From assembly GCA_965215705.1 (NCBI GenBank), contig CBDCEE010000003.1, positions 1,364,001-1,428,000 of the forward strand: 64,000 nt of DNA. The letters run 5' to 3'. This DNA is from JAAXPZ01 sp965215705 (lineage in GTDB: Bacteria > Campylobacterota > Campylobacteria > Campylobacterales > Sulfurovaceae). Below the pieces are notes generated by a model that saw only the letters and a list, made by a program, of their open reading frames with translations, ran no database searches and was not told where the DNA came from. Position numbers and translations under genes: made by a program. Positions 51,477 through 59,874 of this stretch are shown here, in pieces (position 1 is the first letter of the stretch; each line of letters opens with the position of its first letter).

Positions 51477-52661
51477 TTACAGCTTATCCTCTTCCTCCGC
51501 CAAGAAGTTCGCACAGTTGATCATATCTTCAACCAACTCGTACTCAGGAAAACCAATCCGTCTCCAGTTGCTGACATCAATCCTGTCAACCACTTCAGAG
51601 TGTTCTCCTGAGCTTCCTCTGGCTTGACAGTTTCGCTCGCGACATAGACGGTCAATCTCTTCAAAGCCAATCGCTTCGATGAGTTTGGGCACCATGATAT
51701 GCACCGAACCACGCATGCCTGTACCGATATTGGATGGGCAACAGGTGACTGCTCCAAATTTTGGGTGCATGGTGAATACCTCTTCTACACCACTGATCTC
51801 ACGCACACCATCCTCTATCGCCTTGGCACCTGCACTTAAACGAGAGAATACAGATTTCACATCACCACCCATCTCCATGGAGATTATACGCAGATGATCA
51901 CCCTCGTTGACCCAATTGACAAAGGTTTTATCCTTATTCAAGTAGACCCCACGTCCATGAGGCCAATGCTCATGGTAGCCACTCGCTGCTTGCATTCTGT
52001 CTTTGCCACGGAAGAGAAAATGCCCATCAATCAACGCTTGACGCTCCGCATCACTCATCTTGGTATGTAGATAAAAATCCCCTGCCAAATCAGAATCAGC
52101 ATCAATCTTGGCATACACTTTTGCCATCAAGTCAGCCACCTCTTCGCGACTCTCTCTTGTCCCTCCCGGATTGAGTGGAAACATCGAGAGGTTTCGTGCC
52201 ACACGAATACGCGTCGAGACGATCTTCTCCTCAGCAGAGCTGGTCAGATCAACTGAAATCTTGTCTGGATCCATGCGCTCTGAAGGTGTACCCTCCAGTG
52301 CACTTCCCTCTTTCATAGAGAAGCCCTCATGATACGCCTCTATCACCGGATAGAAGAAATCAGCAAAATCATCATAAGATTCCTTGTCTCCTGCATGACA
52401 CCCCACAAAACTTTCAGGATAGGAGATACCCGAGTTAATCGCTCGTGCCAAAGTCCATTTGGCTGGACCAGAGCTTTTGACATCTTTATATTTATCCCAA
52501 ACTTCCTGGGTACACATCTTTGCACAGAGTGAGGTATGTTCACTGGCATTGGCTTTGGCTATTTTTGCAGCGGGGTACTCATTTTTGGCTAAAGACTCTT
52601 CTAGTTTTAGATCATAATCAGGATCAAAGCCCTCTTTTTTACCAAACATATTTTTTTGCAT
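51477..52661 (-). CDS. ATP:guanidino phosphotransferase (arginine kinase-like)
   Basis: 394 residues, full phosphagen-kinase length. The N-terminal guanidino-specificity region is present (INSGISYPESFVGCHAGDKESYDDF). The C-terminal domain shows STRIRVARNL (149-158), WPHGRGVYLNKDKTFVNWVNEGDHLRIISM split over 233-262, and the reactive cysteine loop CCPSNIGTGMRGSVH with Cys308. This is the two-domain form of animal and protist arginine kinases, not the single-domain McsB. It stores high-energy phosphate on a guanidino compound. Such genes are rare and scattered in bacteria, so transfer is likely. Arginine as substrate is inferred. Confidence 0.92.
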   Translation of the reverse strand: MQKNMFGKKEGFDPDYDLKLEESLAKNEYPAAKIAKANASEHTSLCAKMCTQEVWDKYKDVKSSGPAKWTLARAINSGISYPESFVGCHAGDKESYDDFADFFYPVIEAYHEGFSMKEGSALEGTPSERMDPDKISVDLTSSAEEKIVSTRIRVARNLSMFPLNPGGTRESREEVADLMAKVYAKIDADSDLAGDFYLHTKMSDAERQALIDGHFLFRGKDRMQAASGYHEHWPHGRGVYLNKDKTFVNWVNEGDHLRIISMEMGGDVKSVFSRLSAGAKAIEDGVREISGVEEVFTMHPKFGAVTCCPSNIGTGMRGSVHIMVPKLIEAIGFEEIDRLCRERNCQARGSSGEHSEVVDRIDVSNWRRIGFPEYELVEDMINCANFLAEEEDKL

Positions 52662-52746
52662 ATTTTCTTCCTCTTTTTTTAATATCTTAAAGCCTGTAGA
52701 GCCTGTTCAATGAACGATCATATGTAGAATATCCACTGGTACTAAC

Positions 52747-52763
52747 CATATTCTAGCAGATTT
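52747..52763. repeat. Promoter-like repeat upstream of the arginine kinase, copy 2
   Basis: CATATTCTAGCAGATTT, one mismatch from copy 1, with TATCCACT at 52730-52737. It lies about 90 bp before the kinase start in the same orientation. Confidence 0.6.
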
Positions 52764-52781
52764 TCATCTAGATGGCTATAA

Positions 52782-53669
52782 CTAGCCTTCTACCTTCATC
52801 CCTTCAGGGCAATCCACCTGCACGATCTTCCCATCAAGTACATCGATCCGCTTGGCTGTCATCTTACCCTGCCAGACACATCCTGTATCCAGACAGACCA
52901 CCTCTTCATTTTCGGTATATCCCAGTGTAGACCAATGGCCGAAGATCACCTTGGCTCCCAGAGGCTTACGGTTTTTGATCTCGAACCATGGGTAGAGCCC
53001 TGCGCTATAGGTTTTTTTACTAGGTGCTCCTTTTTGGTCAAAATCCAGTCTGCCCTTGGCATCACAAAAACGCATACGGGTAAAGGCATTGATGGCAAAG
53101 CGATTTTTTTTCTTCTCTGCGAAGATATGGACACCACCTAGCATCTTTTTATCCAGCCATTTGGCTGCTTTGTCACTCTGAAGCTTCTCCTGAAGCTTTT
53201 GGCTAAAATGCAATGCCATTTTCAGATCAAACGCAGGGGGGATGCCCGCATGTGCCATCACATACCCAAGCTTCTCATCATAATGGACAAAAGGTTGGGC
53301 ACGAAGCCACCCGATCAACTTCTCTACATCTGGGGATGCCAAAATAGGGTCCAGTGTTGGATTGCTCTTTTTGAGCCCCCAATAGACTGCCAACAGTGTA
53401 ATATCATGATTTCCCAGCACCACATCGATATGATCACGGATACTATAGAGATACTCCAGTACTTCCAGTGAATACTCACCTCGGTTGACCAGATCTCCTG
53501 CAATCCAAAGTCTGTCCCGAGAAGGATCGAAGTCTATCTTCTCCAACAGCCGCATGAAAGCACTATGGCATCCCTGGATATCGCCTACTGCCCAAACTCT
53601 ACGATAGGTTGTTTCGGAGCCTCTCTTTTCTCCTCCAAAAAAACCTAAAAAACTATCAAAAATTCCCAC
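52782..53669 (-). CDS. apaH: Bis(5'-nucleosyl)-tetraphosphatase, symmetrical (ApaH-like phosphoesterase)
   Basis: About 295 residues. The metallophosphatase motifs are intact: VGDIQGCHSAF, GDLVNRG, GNHDITLL, MAHAGIPP and FGHWSTLG. ApaH splits Ap4A into two ADP. I start at GTG 53669 because GGAG lies 6 bases before it; the frame runs back to a TTG at 53726 without a ribosome site. About 20 residues precede the first motif, more than in E. coli ApaH. Confidence 0.88.
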   Translation of the reverse strand: MGIFDSFLGFFGGEKRGSETTYRRVWAVGDIQGCHSAFMRLLEKIDFDPSRDRLWIAGDLVNRGEYSLEVLEYLYSIRDHIDVVLGNHDITLLAVYWGLKKSNPTLDPILASPDVEKLIGWLRAQPFVHYDEKLGYVMAHAGIPPAFDLKMALHFSQKLQEKLQSDKAAKWLDKKMLGGVHIFAEKKKNRFAINAFTRMRFCDAKGRLDFDQKGAPSKKTYSAGLYPWFEIKNRKPLGAKVIFGHWSTLGYTENEEVVCLDTGCVWQGKMTAKRIDVLDGKIVQVDCPEGMKVEG

Positions 53670-53794
53670 ATCAGCTCCATAAAATCTATCTATAATTCCA
53701 TTATTATAGCGAAAAATAAAAAACAATTTATTTCACCCTACTGACTTTGATTTAGTCTTTTAAATTGGGGTCTGGTATCAAATATTAAATATGT

Positions 53795-53800
53795 TATAAT
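53795..53800 (+). promoter_or_regulatory. TATAAT -10 box of the RAYT gene
   Basis: TATAAT lies 28 bp upstream of the RAYT ATG, with AT-rich sequence before it. GAGGAAG provides the ribosome site. Confidence 0.45.
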
Positions 53801-53827
53801 ATCAAATTGAAATTTTGAGGAAGCAGA

Positions 53828-54595
53828 ATGGCACGAAAACCCCGTATTGATCTTGTAGGCTTTCATCATGTTGCCAATCAAGGTGTGTATAAAGCCAATA
53901 TCTTTGCAACGATCCTCGAAAAAGAGAAATTTCTAAGTATTGTCTGTAAAGCATGTGATACCTATAATATCATCCTGCATGACTACTGCATCATGGACAA
54001 TCACTACCATTTACTACTAGAGACAAAGCGTGAAAACCTCTCCTATTTTATGCGCCAGATCAATGGAAACTACGCGATCTATTTCAATCGAAAACAGGAG
54101 CGCTCCGGTCCACTCTGGAAGGGTCGCTATAAGTCTTGGTATATTGTCCATGAAGAGTATCTCGAATATACGATCAAATACATCGAGTATGACCCGATCA
54201 AAGCCAACCTCTCTTTCTTCCCTTCTGACTATCCTTATACACTCAGTGCCGCCATCCTAGGCACTGAAACTGTCGTAGTATGTGCACAAAAGTCCCTGAT
54301 GATAGAAAAGTACACAGAGCGTGAACTCAAACATTTCCTACAATCAGATCTCACCAAAGATGAGCTTGGTGCGTTGGATGATGAAAAAAGAAAAAAGATC
54401 ATCCAAGAGAAAGCTGGGGCTAAAACAGAAAGAGAAACGCCTCTTGATGAGTACTTTAAAGATACCCATACCAAGCCAGAGAGAAATATTGCCATGCACA
54501 AAGCATATCTTGATGGATATTCACAAGGAGAGATCGCAAAGACGCTCAATGTCAGCTCTGCTTTAGTCTCCTACTGTATCAAACGACTCTCATAA
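53828..54595 (+). CDS. REP-associated tyrosine transposase (RAYT, Y1/TnpA_REP family)
   Basis: 255 residues. ARKPRIDLVGFHHVANQG opens the Y1 domain. The HUH-type metal site is HYH at 59-61 in MDNHYHLLLET. The catalytic tyrosine is among Tyr114, 118 and 121 in EEYLEYTIKYIEYDP. The C-terminal 60 residues add a helix-turn-helix (YSQGEIAKTLNVSSALVSYCIKRL). RAYTs are single-copy domesticated transposases that recognise GTAG-headed REP hairpins. Such repeats occur at four places in this window. No IS200/605 partner (TnpB) is present. Confidence 0.88.
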   Translation: MARKPRIDLVGFHHVANQGVYKANIFATILEKEKFLSIVCKACDTYNIILHDYCIMDNHYHLLLETKRENLSYFMRQINGNYAIYFNRKQERSGPLWKGRYKSWYIVHEEYLEYTIKYIEYDPIKANLSFFPSDYPYTLSAAILGTETVVVCAQKSLMIEKYTERELKHFLQSDLTKDELGALDDEKRKKIIQEKAGAKTERETPLDEYFKDTHTKPERNIAMHKAYLDGYSQGEIAKTLNVSSALVSYCIKRLS

Positions 54596-54734
54596 ATCAT
54601 AGACTATAAATGATCTAAAGATACATCATTGTACACTTTAACTTATCTATTTTCATCCTTCTTTCCTCCACTATTTTTCTCTTTAGTAAATAATTATATT
54701 TAATAGGTAGTGAATGATTAATATGTAATATTTC

Positions 54735-54751
54735 TGTAACATATTGTTACA
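54735..54751. promoter_or_regulatory. Palindrome upstream of soxC
   Basis: TGTAACATATTGTTACA is a perfect 17-bp inverted repeat about 100 bp before the soxC start. It is a good candidate operator for the sox operon; the binding protein is unknown. Confidence 0.5.
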
Positions 54752-54850
54752 TATTAGAATTTATTATACTTGGAAAGTTAAAAATATTATGTTTTACTCT
54801 CAATTTATGCCATAATCTTATTTGAACTACTTAATAAGGAGGTTATAATA

Positions 54851-56161
54851 TTGAGTAAGACAATAGAAAAGAGAACGACTCTAGAGTCAAACAGTGTTTC
54901 TACAGATAGTAGAAGAGGCTTTCTGCGTGGGATGTTCATCTCTGTAGCAGCTGCGGGTGTGCTTTCACCTGTCAAGCTAAAAGCAGATGATGCGGCCATT
55001 ATGGAAGAAGCAGAATGGGGGGTCAAACTTGGCTATCCTACCAATAAGCAACCCTATGGTCTTCCTTCCCCGTATGAGCATAACAATGTCCGAAGAACCA
55101 CAGAACTACTCTCTTCAGGAGATATGTACGCGTCAGTAGCAATGAGCCCTATTCACGAGCAAGAGGGTATCATTACCCCTAGTGGACTTTTCTTCAACCG
55201 TTCACACGGTGGTACCGCGATTATAGATCCTGATAAATATAGATTGATGATTCATGGATTGGTTGAGAAGCCTATCGTACTCACGCTTGACCAACTCAAG
55301 CGCTACCCAAGCGAAAGCCGTATTCACTTTATTGAGTGTCCTGCCAATGGCTCTACCGACTGGAGAGGCCCACAATTCAACAACCTACAGTTCATGAAAG
55401 GCATGATGAGCTCTGCTGAATGGACAGGCGTCAAGCTCTCTGTGCTTCTTGAAGATCTCGGTATCAAACCAGAGGCCAAGTGGATGCTAGCTGAAGGAAG
55501 TGACAACTCAGAGATGGGTCGAACGATTCCTATGGAGAAGGTCATGGATGATGCCATGCTCGTCTGGGGGCAGAATGGTGAGGCACTTAGACCTGATCAG
55601 GGCTATCCTATCAGACTCCTCGTACCGGGTTGGGAGGGTAACCTCAATGTTAAATGGGTCAAACGACTCGAGTTTGGTGCACATCCATGGCATGCCAAAG
55701 AGGAGACTGCCAAGTATACCATGCTACAACCAAGCGGTAAGGCCATCCGATACTTCTGGCCAATGGAGGTCAACTCTATCATCACTTCACCTTGTCCGGA
55801 GAAGCCATGGACTGACCTCAAAAAAGGCGACATGATTGAAATAAAAGGTCTAGCATGGAGTGGTATGGGCACGATCAAAGCAGTGGATCTCTCCTTTGAT
55901 GGAGGAAAAAATTGGCAAGAGATCAGTCTCAAAGGGCTCATCCTTCCAAAATCCTGGACAATGTTCAGCCATATAATCAAGTGGGAGGGCAAGCCACTTT
56001 TGCTAGCTAGTAGAGCCATAGATGATGCAGGTAATGTACAACCAACCATCAATCAAGAGGTCGCAGCAGTAGGTGTAGAGTCAGTCTATCATCGCAATGC
56101 GATCTGTACTTGGGAAGTCAAAGCAAACGGGGAGGTCAACAATGTTCATGTTAGAAGTTAA
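54851..56161 (+). CDS. soxC: SoxC, sulfane dehydrogenase molybdenum subunit
   Basis: 436 residues. A Tat signal (SRRGFLRGMFIS) is at about 20-31. The molybdenum-ligand cysteine lies in HFIECPANGSTDW. The C-terminal Mo-co dimerisation domain follows (AVDLSFDGGKNWQE). With SoxD it oxidises the SoxY-bound sulfane sulfur in the periplasm. The start is TTG at 54851 with GGAGG eight bases before; the nearest ATG would remove the Tat signal. It heads the sox run. Confidence 0.94.
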   Translation: MSKTIEKRTTLESNSVSTDSRRGFLRGMFISVAAAGVLSPVKLKADDAAIMEEAEWGVKLGYPTNKQPYGLPSPYEHNNVRRTTELLSSGDMYASVAMSPIHEQEGIITPSGLFFNRSHGGTAIIDPDKYRLMIHGLVEKPIVLTLDQLKRYPSESRIHFIECPANGSTDWRGPQFNNLQFMKGMMSSAEWTGVKLSVLLEDLGIKPEAKWMLAEGSDNSEMGRTIPMEKVMDDAMLVWGQNGEALRPDQGYPIRLLVPGWEGNLNVKWVKRLEFGAHPWHAKEETAKYTMLQPSGKAIRYFWPMEVNSIITSPCPEKPWTDLKKGDMIEIKGLAWSGMGTIKAVDLSFDGGKNWQEISLKGLILPKSWTMFSHIIKWEGKPLLLASRAIDDAGNVQPTINQEVAAVGVESVYHRNAICTWEVKANGEVNNVHVRS

Positions 56162-57242
56162 AAAACCACTTTTAGGCGCACTCCTGGCTCTTTCTGTCAT
56201 GGCAAGTAGTGCTGTTGCAGGTGATGCCAGCCCCAAGAAAAATGTAGATGCTTCGCTCATCTATCCTATCAAGGATGGAAAGTACCAAGCCTACTCGGTC
56301 AACACACAGAATACCAAAGGCTTCTCTCACTATGGGCGTACGCCTACGGCTGCTGAAATCAAAGCATGGGACAAAGATATCATGCCTGATGGCACTGGAT
56401 TACCCGAAGGCAAAGGCTCTGTAGAAGAGGGCGATGAACTCTATGCAGAAAAATGTGCGATGTGTCACGGTGATTTTGGTGCAGGCGGTAAAGGCTATCC
56501 TACACTTTCAGGAGGAGAAGGCACACTCAAAAACCAACTGGTACACCCAGAAAAAGGTGATGAGCCCCCTATCAGAACCATTGGAAGCTACTGGCCCTAT
56601 GCAAGTACACTATTCTGGTATATCCAATCAGCCATGCCTTTCCCTAATCCAAAGAGTTTGAGTAATGATGAGACTTATGCCATTGTTGCTTACCTCCTTT
56701 CTGTCAATGAGATAGAGATAGATGGAGAAGAGCTAGATGATGACTATGTACTCGATCGTGCCAAGTTCCTCAAGATCAAAATGCCAAATGAAAATGGCTT
56801 TTATCCTGAAGTCAACGGTGATGTAGGAAGCAAAGAGATGTCAAAGTATCTCAATAACTCTAAAAACTATGGTGCGGGTACACGCTGTATGAAGGATTGT
56901 GGTGATACCCCCATTGTGCATATTAAAAATGAGCTCAAAGACTTCCATCCAGCACCTTCCACGATACGTGATCTTCCCTCCCAGAAAGAAGCGGGTGAAA
57001 TATCTGAAGGTCAGAAGCTCTACGAAGCGACCTGTAGCGTATGCCATGCAAGTGAAGCCATCGGTGCACCAGTCGTAGGCAATAAAGAAACATGGGCCAC
57101 ACTTAGCAAAAAAGGATTAGATGAACTTAACAAAAACGCCATTAACGGTATCAATGCAATGCCTCCAAGAGGTGGGAACATGGACTTAAACGATGATCAG
57201 ATCAATACGATCGTAGAGTATATGATCAAAGCAAGTCAATAA
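56142..57242 (+). CDS. soxD: SoxD, diheme cytochrome subunit of sulfane dehydrogenase
   Basis: 366 residues from ATG 56142 (MFMLEVKKPLLGALLALSVMASSAVAG split: signal peptide about 1-27). Two heme motifs: CAMCHGDFGAGG and CSVCHASEAIG. It takes electrons from SoxC. GGGGAGG precedes the start, which overlaps the end of soxC by 20 bp. An open frame from 56097 is inside soxC and is not used. Confidence 0.94.
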   Translation: MFMLEVKKPLLGALLALSVMASSAVAGDASPKKNVDASLIYPIKDGKYQAYSVNTQNTKGFSHYGRTPTAAEIKAWDKDIMPDGTGLPEGKGSVEEGDELYAEKCAMCHGDFGAGGKGYPTLSGGEGTLKNQLVHPEKGDEPPIRTIGSYWPYASTLFWYIQSAMPFPNPKSLSNDETYAIVAYLLSVNEIEIDGEELDDDYVLDRAKFLKIKMPNENGFYPEVNGDVGSKEMSKYLNNSKNYGAGTRCMKDCGDTPIVHIKNELKDFHPAPSTIRDLPSQKEAGEISEGQKLYEATCSVCHASEAIGAPVVGNKETWATLSKKGLDELNKNAINGINAMPPRGGNMDLNDDQINTIVEYMIKASQ

Positions 57243-57252
57243 AGGAGAAACA

Positions 57253-57606
57253 ATGAACTTGACAAAGAAGTTACTCATCGCATCTGTTATGAGTGGATTG
57301 TTTGCAACAGTATCTGTTGCAGGCGATATGGACTTAGTAAAAGAGGGCGAAAAAATCTTCAACACCAAAAAGCTTGGAAACTGCCTGGCATGTCACGCCG
57401 TTAATGGCAAAGAGATCAATAACCCAGGTAGCTTTGGGCCAAAACTGCAGTATCTAGAAGCATGGCCTGAGAAAGCGCTGTATGACAAGATCTATGATCC
57501 GTATACGACAAACCCCATCTCAGCAATGCCGGCATTTGGAAAAAATGGCTGGTTGAATGATCATCAGATTAAAGCACTTGTTGCTTATCTCAAAACCGTT
57601 AAATAA
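57253..57606 (+). CDS. soxX: SoxX, monoheme cytochrome
   Basis: 117 residues. A signal peptide (about 1-23) is followed by a single CLACHAVNG heme site and a distal Met in AMPAFGKNG. SoxX pairs with SoxA to link thiosulfate to SoxY. Ten bases separate it from soxD. Confidence 0.94.
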   Translation: MNLTKKLLIASVMSGLFATVSVAGDMDLVKEGEKIFNTKKLGNCLACHAVNGKEINNPGSFGPKLQYLEAWPEKALYDKIYDPYTTNPISAMPAFGKNGWLNDHQIKALVAYLKTVK

Positions 57607-57626
57607 ACATACTTAAAGGAGAAAAA

Positions 57627-58091
57627 ATGGAAAGAAGAAAATTTTTAGGACTAGGAGCTGGTATACTGGCTGCAACAATGATACCAGCGAGCCTCTCAGC
57701 AGAAAACTATAGGGAGACAAAAGTAGATCTATGGAAAGTAAAGAATGAAAAAGGCAAGCCTGGTGTAGATGCTGCCATCAAAGCACTGTTTGGTACAGAT
57801 AAGGTAGAAGAAGGGAAAGCAAAACTCAAAGCTCCGGATATTGCAGAGAATGGTGCTGTCATCCCTATCACAGCCTCCGCTGAGGGTGCCAGTAGAATTG
57901 CTGTCTTTCAGGATGCAAACCCAGAGGCAGCAGTAGCAGTCTTTGATGTACCTAAAAACGGTATCCCTGACTACTCTATCAGAATCAAAATGCAACAAAC
58001 AGGAAATGTCGTTGTCGTCGCGGAGATAGATGGAAAACTCTATAAAGCAAGCAAAACAGTCAAAGTAACCATCGGTGGTTGTGGCGGTTGA
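57627..58091 (+). CDS. soxY: SoxY, sulfur-carrier subunit
   Basis: 154 residues. An N-terminal export signal (MERRKFLGLGAGILAATM) is twin-Arg-like. The C-terminal GGCGG is the swinging arm whose cysteine carries the thiosulfate and sulfane sulfur. The partner soxZ lies 73 bp downstream. Confidence 0.96.
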   Translation: MERRKFLGLGAGILAATMIPASLSAENYRETKVDLWKVKNEKGKPGVDAAIKALFGTDKVEEGKAKLKAPDIAENGAVIPITASAEGASRIAVFQDANPEAAVAVFDVPKNGIPDYSIRIKMQQTGNVVVVAEIDGKLYKASKTVKVTIGGCGG

Positions 58092-58164
58092 TCCTTCGGG
58101 CAACTGGTTATCGATTTAGAGCAAAAATAAATAATATTCAATAGAGAAATACAAAGGAAGTAAA

Positions 58165-58458
58165 ATGAGAATCAAAGCGAAAGAGAAAGAAGGCGTAACC
58201 ACAGCAAAAGTAATGGCGAAACACCCCATGATGAGCTATGCAGAAGCAGAAAAGAAAGGGAAAAAAGCAAACTTCATTACCTATGTAACAGCAAAGGTGG
58301 GCGATGAGATCGTCTATGAAGCTTCTACTAGTCAGTTCCTCTCAAAGAATCCGTACCTTAAATTCAAGTTTAAAGGTGAGAACAAAGGTAAAGAGCTTTC
58401 AATCACATGGACAGACCTTAGCGGAAAGACAAAGACAGACACAAAGAAGATCAAGTAA
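58165..58458 (+). CDS. soxZ: SoxZ, sulfur-carrier complex subunit
   Basis: 97 residues with no signal peptide. HPMMSYAEAEKKGKKANFITYVTA and FKFKGENKGKELSITWTDLSG match SoxZ. It is exported as a complex with SoxY, whose Tat signal serves both. Confidence 0.95.
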   Translation: MRIKAKEKEGVTTAKVMAKHPMMSYAEAEKKGKKANFITYVTAKVGDEIVYEASTSQFLSKNPYLKFKFKGENKGKELSITWTDLSGKTKTDTKKIK

Positions 58459-58508
58459 GTCATCTTATAGAAGGTGACTTTAGTTAGTCAGATAACAAAG
58501 GAGAAACC

Positions 58509-59420
58509 ATGTTATTAAAAGTCGTAAAAATATCTGCTCTTATAGCGATTACCACTTGCACCTTGAATGCAGGAAGTTTCAATACACAGGCAGAAAAAGA
58601 CAAACAAGCACTCGTAACCTATATGGAAGCAAAATTTAAAGATGCGGATAAGAACCGAGCATTTTTTCCGTACTCTTCTGATGATGAATTAAAAAATAAT
58701 TTTTCAAAAAATATCAAAGAGAAAGATTTTGCTTTAGGATCCTATGCCTTTAATTCTAGAGGAAAGTCTCAGTATGATGATATCAAAGAGATGCCTCCAT
58801 ATGAGGATGCAATCGATGCTGGTGAGGAGCTTTATGGTAAGAAATTTGCCAATGGTAAATCATTTAAAGCGTGTTTCCCAAAAACAGATATTGCAGGAAA
58901 CTACCCTTATTTTGATGACAAAAAAGGTGCTGTAGTCACACTGACTGCTGCGATCAATGACTGTCTTGTTGCCAATGGCGAAAAGAAATGGGGCGAGAAG
59001 AAAGGCAACATGGCAAAACTTCAAGCCTATTTTGCATTTCAATCTCAGGAAGCTGGGAAAAAGCTAGATATCAAAATAGACAGCCAGGCTGCAGCAGATG
59101 CCTATGAAAGAGGTAAAAAAGAGTACTACTCACAAAGAGGCTATCTCAAACTCTCTTGTGCAAGTTGCCACGTGCAAGGTACCGGACAGAGAGTAAGAGC
59201 AGAATATATGTCTCCTCTTCTGGGTCAAGTCACACATTTTCCTGTCTTTAGACTCAAGTGGAATAGCTTAGGTACGCTAGAGAGAAGAATGACTGGTTGT
59301 AATAAAGACCAGGGGGAAAACCCACATAAGCCAAACAGCAAATGGATGAAAGAGCTTCTTTACTTTATGGCATATATGTCAAATGGTATGGCTGTTGACG
59401 GTCCGGATATTAGAAAGTAA
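58509..59420 (+). CDS. soxA: SoxA, c-type cytochrome of the SoxAX complex
   Basis: 303 residues with a signal peptide (about 1-21). One CxxCH is present (CASCHVQG). The active-site cysteine is in RRMTGCNKDQG. The position of the first heme in diheme SoxA is replaced by lone cysteines (FKACFPK and INDCLVA), which likely form a disulfide, so this is the monoheme type. It attaches thiosulfate to SoxY. Confidence 0.94.
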   Translation: MLLKVVKISALIAITTCTLNAGSFNTQAEKDKQALVTYMEAKFKDADKNRAFFPYSSDDELKNNFSKNIKEKDFALGSYAFNSRGKSQYDDIKEMPPYEDAIDAGEELYGKKFANGKSFKACFPKTDIAGNYPYFDDKKGAVVTLTAAINDCLVANGEKKWGEKKGNMAKLQAYFAFQSQEAGKKLDIKIDSQAAADAYERGKKEYYSQRGYLKLSCASCHVQGTGQRVRAEYMSPLLGQVTHFPVFRLKWNSLGTLERRMTGCNKDQGENPHKPNSKWMKELLYFMAYMSNGMAVDGPDIRK

Positions 59421-59431
59421 AGGTGGATATG

Positions 59432-59866
59432 ATGAAAAAATTACACAAAATTCTATGGACGGTTAGTTTAGGTCTACTCAGTACTAGTACATTACAAGCA
59501 GATCTTTTGAGCGATGCGGCAGCACTGGATGTCAACAAAGCCTGTGATGTTAAAGCCAATGGCATCGATACTGTTTTAGCCACAGCTGCAAAGTATAATG
59601 CAGAAGCAGTCAAGCTAGGTGTTGAGTTCAAAAGACTCGGTGTCACCAACAGCAACTATATCAAGACTACTACCGAAGCTGTAAAAGCGAAGAAAAAAGA
59701 GGTAGTCCTTGAGTATAAGAAAAAGGGCAAAGTCAAAAAGCAAAAGATGGCAACTGACTATGCTGCTTGGAGAGCTTGTAGTTTTGCCATTCGTGGTCTA
59801 CAGCAGAAAGTAGAAGCTGAAGATACTTGGAGACTTGCTGTCCCGGGTGATGGCTTCAAGTATTAG
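59432..59866 (+). CDS. Exported Lys-rich protein between soxA and soxB, unassigned
   Basis: About 144 residues with a signal peptide (MKKLHKILWTVSLGLLSTST). The mature part has two cysteines (NKACDVK and RACSFAI) that may pair, and a Lys-rich centre (KAKKKEVVLEYKKKGKVKKQK). It lies between soxA and soxB with 8-12 bp gaps, so it is co-expressed with Sox. A SoxAX-binding (SoxK/SAXB-like) role is possible by position and charge, but I cannot show homology. GGTGG before the tandem ATGs sets the start. Confidence 0.75.
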   Translation: MKKLHKILWTVSLGLLSTSTLQADLLSDAAALDVNKACDVKANGIDTVLATAAKYNAEAVKLGVEFKRLGVTNSNYIKTTTEAVKAKKKEVVLEYKKKGKVKKQKMATDYAAWRACSFAIRGLQQKVEAEDTWRLAVPGDGFKY

Positions 59867-59874
59867 GAGAAGAT

